DNA of 6,366 nucleotides from Balneolia bacterium (lineage in GTDB: Bacteria; Bacteroidota; Rhodothermia; Balneolales; Cyclonatronaceae): positions 1 through 6,366 of the forward strand of contig PXDL01000578.1 in NCBI GenBank assembly GCA_003566395.1, in the 5' to 3' direction. Of the stretch, positions 3,491 to 6,366 are shown in pieces. The number at the start of each line of letters is the position of its first letter. Within the stretch, counting starts at the first letter, position 1. The notes beneath the pieces were generated by a model. The model was not told the DNA's origin. It saw only the letters and a list, made by a program, of their open reading frames with translations, and ran no database searches. The position numbers were made by a program, and so were the translations under genes.

Positions 3491-6366
3491 ATGGCAAATC
3501 TTAAACTGTTAACGATATGTTTTATCGGACTCGTCTTTGCACCTGCACTTGTAATCGGTCAGACCGTGACCGGTACGGTGGTCGATGCAAATACCGACGA
3601 ACCCCTGATCGGTGTCAATATTATCCTTGAAGGCACCAGCACCGGTACAACTACCAATTTTGATGGGGAATTTTCACTCAATGTACCCGAGCGTGAAGGC
3701 GTTCTGATTTTTCGCTACATAGGATACATAACCCAGGAAGTTCCGGTTGACGGCAGGAGTGAATTGAATATCCGCCTGAGAGAAGACACCCTGATGGGCA
3801 GTGAACTTGTGGTTGTCGCCTACGGGTTACAACAGCGTAGTCTTGTCACCAGCGCCATTTCCCGTATTGAATCTGCACAAATCGAGCAATCTGCTTCGCT
3901 TCGGGTGGAGCAGGCCCTGCAGGGGCGAACCGCCGGGGTCATGGTGATGCAGAATTCAGGACAGCCCGGCTCCGGAGCTACCGTTAGAATCCGGGGTATA
4001 GGCACAACCGGCGATGCCGAACCGCTTTATGTAGTGGACGGTATGCCCGTTAGCGGGATTGATTTTCTCAGCCCGTCGGATATTGCATCTATTGAAGTAC
4101 TTAAAGATGCATCCGCCACCGCCATTTACGGAGCCAGAGGGGCAAACGGTGTGGTTATGATTACCACTAAAACGGGCCGTCCCGGAGATGTACGCGTCTC
4201 ATATCACGGATACACCGGCTTCCAGAACCCATGGAAAAAAGTGGATCTGCTTGATGCCCCGGATTATATGATGATTATGAATGAAAGTTTTGCCAACGAC
4301 GGCCGCACCATTCCGTTTCCCGACATCGACGAGCGGATTGCGGAAATCGGTTCCGGAACCGACTGGCAGGACGAAGTCTTCTTTTATAATGCTCCGGTTC
4401 AAAACCACAGTTTAAGCTTGTCGGGCGGCTCGGGGAATTCAACCTATGCCACCTCATTGTCTTACCGCCAGCAGGATGGTATCGTAGCGGAAGGAAAATC
4501 CAACTATGAGCGCATAACCGCCCGCGTTAATTCCGATCACCGTGCCGGAAGGCTCCAATACGGAAGCCGTCTGAACTTTTCGAGCAAAACCACCAGAGGG
4601 ATAAACCCCAACGATGAATTTGGTGGAATCATGGCCAGAATGATGAATATCGACCCGGTAACGCCCGTTCGGAATGAAGACGGTAGTTTTGCGCAGTCTC
4701 CATTTGCTTCTCAGGAAGTCGTAAACCCGGTTGCTTCAATCGATATCATCAACTCCCGGTTTAATGAAGATAAATTTGTGGGTGGTATTTTCGGGCAATT
4801 CAACTTTACCGACAGATTGAGCCTTCGTTCTTCGTTCGATATTGATCTTGCTTATCTGCGAAACCGCTCGTTTACCCCTGTGTACAACCTCGGCGGTAAC
4901 GTTGTTAATGAAACAACCACCGCATTTCAGGAACAGGTGAGGCTCTTTACCTGGCAGACAAGCCATGTACTGCGGTATGAAGACCGAATCGGTGAGCACA
5001 GCTTCAGCGGACTCGCCGGTTTTGAACTCCTTGACAGAACCAATGAATTTCTGGGCGGAACAGCTGCCGACCTGAGCATGCCTTCCTTCCGTCATGCATG
5101 GCTTTCCACCAGTGTGGATGATGAAAGTATGACCAACTACGGCGGCATGGGCCTTGAGGCGATTGCATCCTACTTTACCAGGTTGAACTACAGCTACGAT
5201 GAAAAATACATGTTCGAAGGTGTTTTCCGTGTGGACGGTTCATCCAAATTCGGCCCCGATAACCGCTGGGCGGCTTTTCCCGCTTTTTCTGTGGGATGGG
5301 TACTTTCTGAAGAATCCTTTCTTTCAGACTATGAAAATCTTAGCCTCCTGAAATTGCGCGGCGGATGGGGACAAAACGGAAGTGACAATATCGGTCAGTT
5401 CAGCTTTACTCCCCTTATTACCACGCATGCCGGTTACGGTTTCGGCGTGGACCGTACCGTTGTTACCGGTTCGTATCCGGGCGGCATCGCCAATACGGCC
5501 CTGAGATGGGAAACTTCCGAGCAAACCAGTATCGGAATTGAGACGGAGTTTTTCGACCATGCATATTACTTCAACATCGATTTCTACAGAAAAGATACCA
5601 AAGGCCTGCTTCTTTCCGCCCCGATTCCTCAGTTTATCGGAAACGCAGCTCCAGTGGTAAACGGCGGTTCGGTTCGTAACACGGGGATCGAGATTGAGTC
5701 CGGATTCAGGCTCATCAGCGGCGACTGGAATTATGACCTGGCCCTTACAGGTACCTTCAACAGAAATGAAGTAACCTCCATCGATAATGAAGAGGGCCGT
5801 CTTTTCGGTGCCGGCGTTTCCACATCTATGAATAATGTGGCTATGGCGCAGGTAGGGCTGCCGATTGCATTCTTCTGGGGATATGAGACCGACGGGATTT
5901 TCCAGAGTGAGCAGGAAGTTCTTGATCATGTCAATTCAGAAGGCGAACTCATTCAGCCTGACGCACGGCCCGGAGATCTGCGGTTCGTGGACCAAAACGG
6001 CGACGGCCAGATTACTGATGAAGACCGTGTCAAGATTGGAGATCCTTATCCTGATCTTACCCTCGGCCTGAACTTCAACCTCGGATGGAAAAACTGGGAT
6101 ATGAATATGTTTTGGTACGGAGCTTTCGGTCAGGACATCTTTACAGGTGGTACGCGCAGACATGACCTGAACATGCCGAACTGGAAATCCGATGTGCTCG
6201 ACAGATGGACCGAAGATAATCCGTCAACGTCTCACCCGCGTGTTACCATTAACGATCCGAACGGCAATTTCAGCAGACCCTCCGATTTCTTTATCGAAGA
6301 CGGAAGCTTTGTGAGATTGCGCAACCTGACCATCGGGTACTCGCTGCCTACCGACCTGGTGAACAG
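3491..6366 (+). CDS. SusC/RagA-family TonB-dependent outer-membrane receptor (3' end cut off)
   Basis: Outer-membrane TonB-dependent transporter that, with a SusD-type lipoprotein lid, imports oligosaccharides (or sometimes peptides) into the periplasm. The frame is open for 958 codons to the right edge; the family is usually about 1000-1050 residues, so only the last beta-strands should be missing. Residues 1-24 are a signal peptide (hydrophobic LLTICFIGLVFAPALVIG, then Q24). Residues 26-100 form a carboxypeptidase-regulatory-like domain (VTGTVVDANTDEPLIGVNI ... FDGEFSL). ELVVVAYG at 105-112 precedes the plug and occupies the usual TonB-box position. Plug signatures are VRIRGIG (165-171), LYVVDGMPV (near 183) and ATAIYGARGANGVVMITTK (209-227). 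The barrel carries family blocks such as SSKFGPDNRWAAFPAFSVGW, an EF-hand-like DQNGDGQITDED loop at 834-845, and DFFIEDGSFVRLRN (932-945). There is no STN domain, so sigma/anti-sigma signalling through this protein is unlikely. The ATG at 3491 is chosen because the signal peptide begins there; no strong Shine-Dalgarno is seen. The substrate is unknown. Confidence 0.97.
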   Translation, partial: MANLKLLTICFIGLVFAPALVIGQTVTGTVVDANTDEPLIGVNIILEGTSTGTTTNFDGEFSLNVPEREGVLIFRYIGYITQEVPVDGRSELNIRLREDTLMGSELVVVAYGLQQRSLVTSAISRIESAQIEQSASLRVEQALQGRTAGVMVMQNSGQPGSGATVRIRGIGTTGDAEPLYVVDGMPVSGIDFLSPSDIASIEVLKDASATAIYGARGANGVVMITTKTGRPGDVRVSYHGYTGFQNPWKKVDLLDAPDYMMIMNESFANDGRTIPFPDIDERIAEIGSGTDWQDEVFFYNAPVQNHSLSLSGGSGNSTYATSLSYRQQDGIVAEGKSNYERITARVNSDHRAGRLQYGSRLNFSSKTTRGINPNDEFGGIMARMMNIDPVTPVRNEDGSFAQSPFASQEVVNPVASIDIINSRFNEDKFVGGIFGQFNFTDRLSLRSSFDIDLAYLRNRSFTPVYNLGGNVVNETTTAFQEQVRLFTWQTSHVLRYEDRIGEHSFSGLAGFELLDRTNEFLGGTAADLSMPSFRHAWLSTSVDDESMTNYGGMGLEAIASYFTRLNYSYDEKYMFEGVFRVDGSSKFGPDNRWAAFPAFSVGWVLSEESFLSDYENLSLLKLRGGWGQNGSDNIGQFSFTPLITTHAGYGFGVDRTVVTGSYPGGIANTALRWETSEQTSIGIETEFFDHAYYFNIDFYRKDTKGLLLSAPIPQFIGNAAPVVNGGSVRNTGIEIESGFRLISGDWNYDLALTGTFNRNEVTSIDNEEGRLFGAGVSTSMNNVAMAQVGLPIAFFWGYETDGIFQSEQEVLDHVNSEGELIQPDARPGDLRFVDQNGDGQITDEDRVKIGDPYPDLTLGLNFNLGWKNWDMNMFWYGAFGQDIFTGGTRRHDLNMPNWKSDVLDRWTEDNPSTSHPRVTINDPNGNFSRPSDFFIEDGSFVRLRNLTIGYSLPTDLVN

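Noticed and set aside
4736..5095. Minus-strand open frame of 119 codons, and a 201-codon one at 5324-5929
   Set aside because: Both are antisense shadows inside the SusC-like gene, whose motifs run continuously through these positions.

Overview
This window looks like the edge of a glycan-uptake locus (a polysaccharide-utilization-type cluster) from a bacterium of the Bacteroidota/Rhodothermota/Balneolota group. The evidence is a SusC/RagA-type outer-membrane receptor, a secreted protein ending in a type IX secretion (Por) sorting tail of the 'QNYPNPFNPTT ... GIYIYRL' kind, starts without clear Shine-Dalgarno sequences, and a perfect match to the TAnnTTTG -7 promoter element of that group. 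The tail wording is common in Balneolales, Rhodothermales and Ignavibacteria, so Balneolota/Rhodothermota is my best guess, but I cannot fix the genus.

Layout, left to right: (1) 1-451, minus strand, the N-terminal 150 residues of a sugar-porter-type MFS transporter that runs off the left edge. (2) 452-689, a 238-bp gap with a promoter candidate and an imperfect direct repeat. (3) 690-1691, minus, a LacI-family repressor. (4) 1808-1846, a strong rho-independent terminator for the gene to its right. (5) 1875-2798, minus, a secreted 307-residue protein with a jelly-roll/CBM-like central domain and a type IX sorting tail, but no visible catalytic domain. (6) 2799-3490, a 692-bp AT-rich divergent intergenic region. 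It holds two near-palindromes with an AGCGCT core that could be LacI-family operators, a long hairpin, short repeats, A-tracts and a doubtful interrupted small reading frame. (7) 3491-6366, plus, a SusC-like TonB-dependent receptor, open for 958 codons and cut by the right edge; a SusD partner would be expected next.

Proposed working model (inference): the surface protein binds a glycan, the SusC-like receptor imports oligosaccharides into the periplasm, the MFS permease takes the final sugar into the cytoplasm, and the LacI-type protein senses a sugar or sugar phosphate and controls the divergent promoters. The receptor lacks the N-terminal STN signalling extension used in sigma/anti-sigma control, which fits one-component LacI regulation. 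The substrate cannot be read from the sequence.

I see no CRISPR array, tRNA, rRNA, insertion sequence or phage gene. The most interesting material is in the divergent intergenic region. Nothing here convincingly shows a wholly new kind of system.
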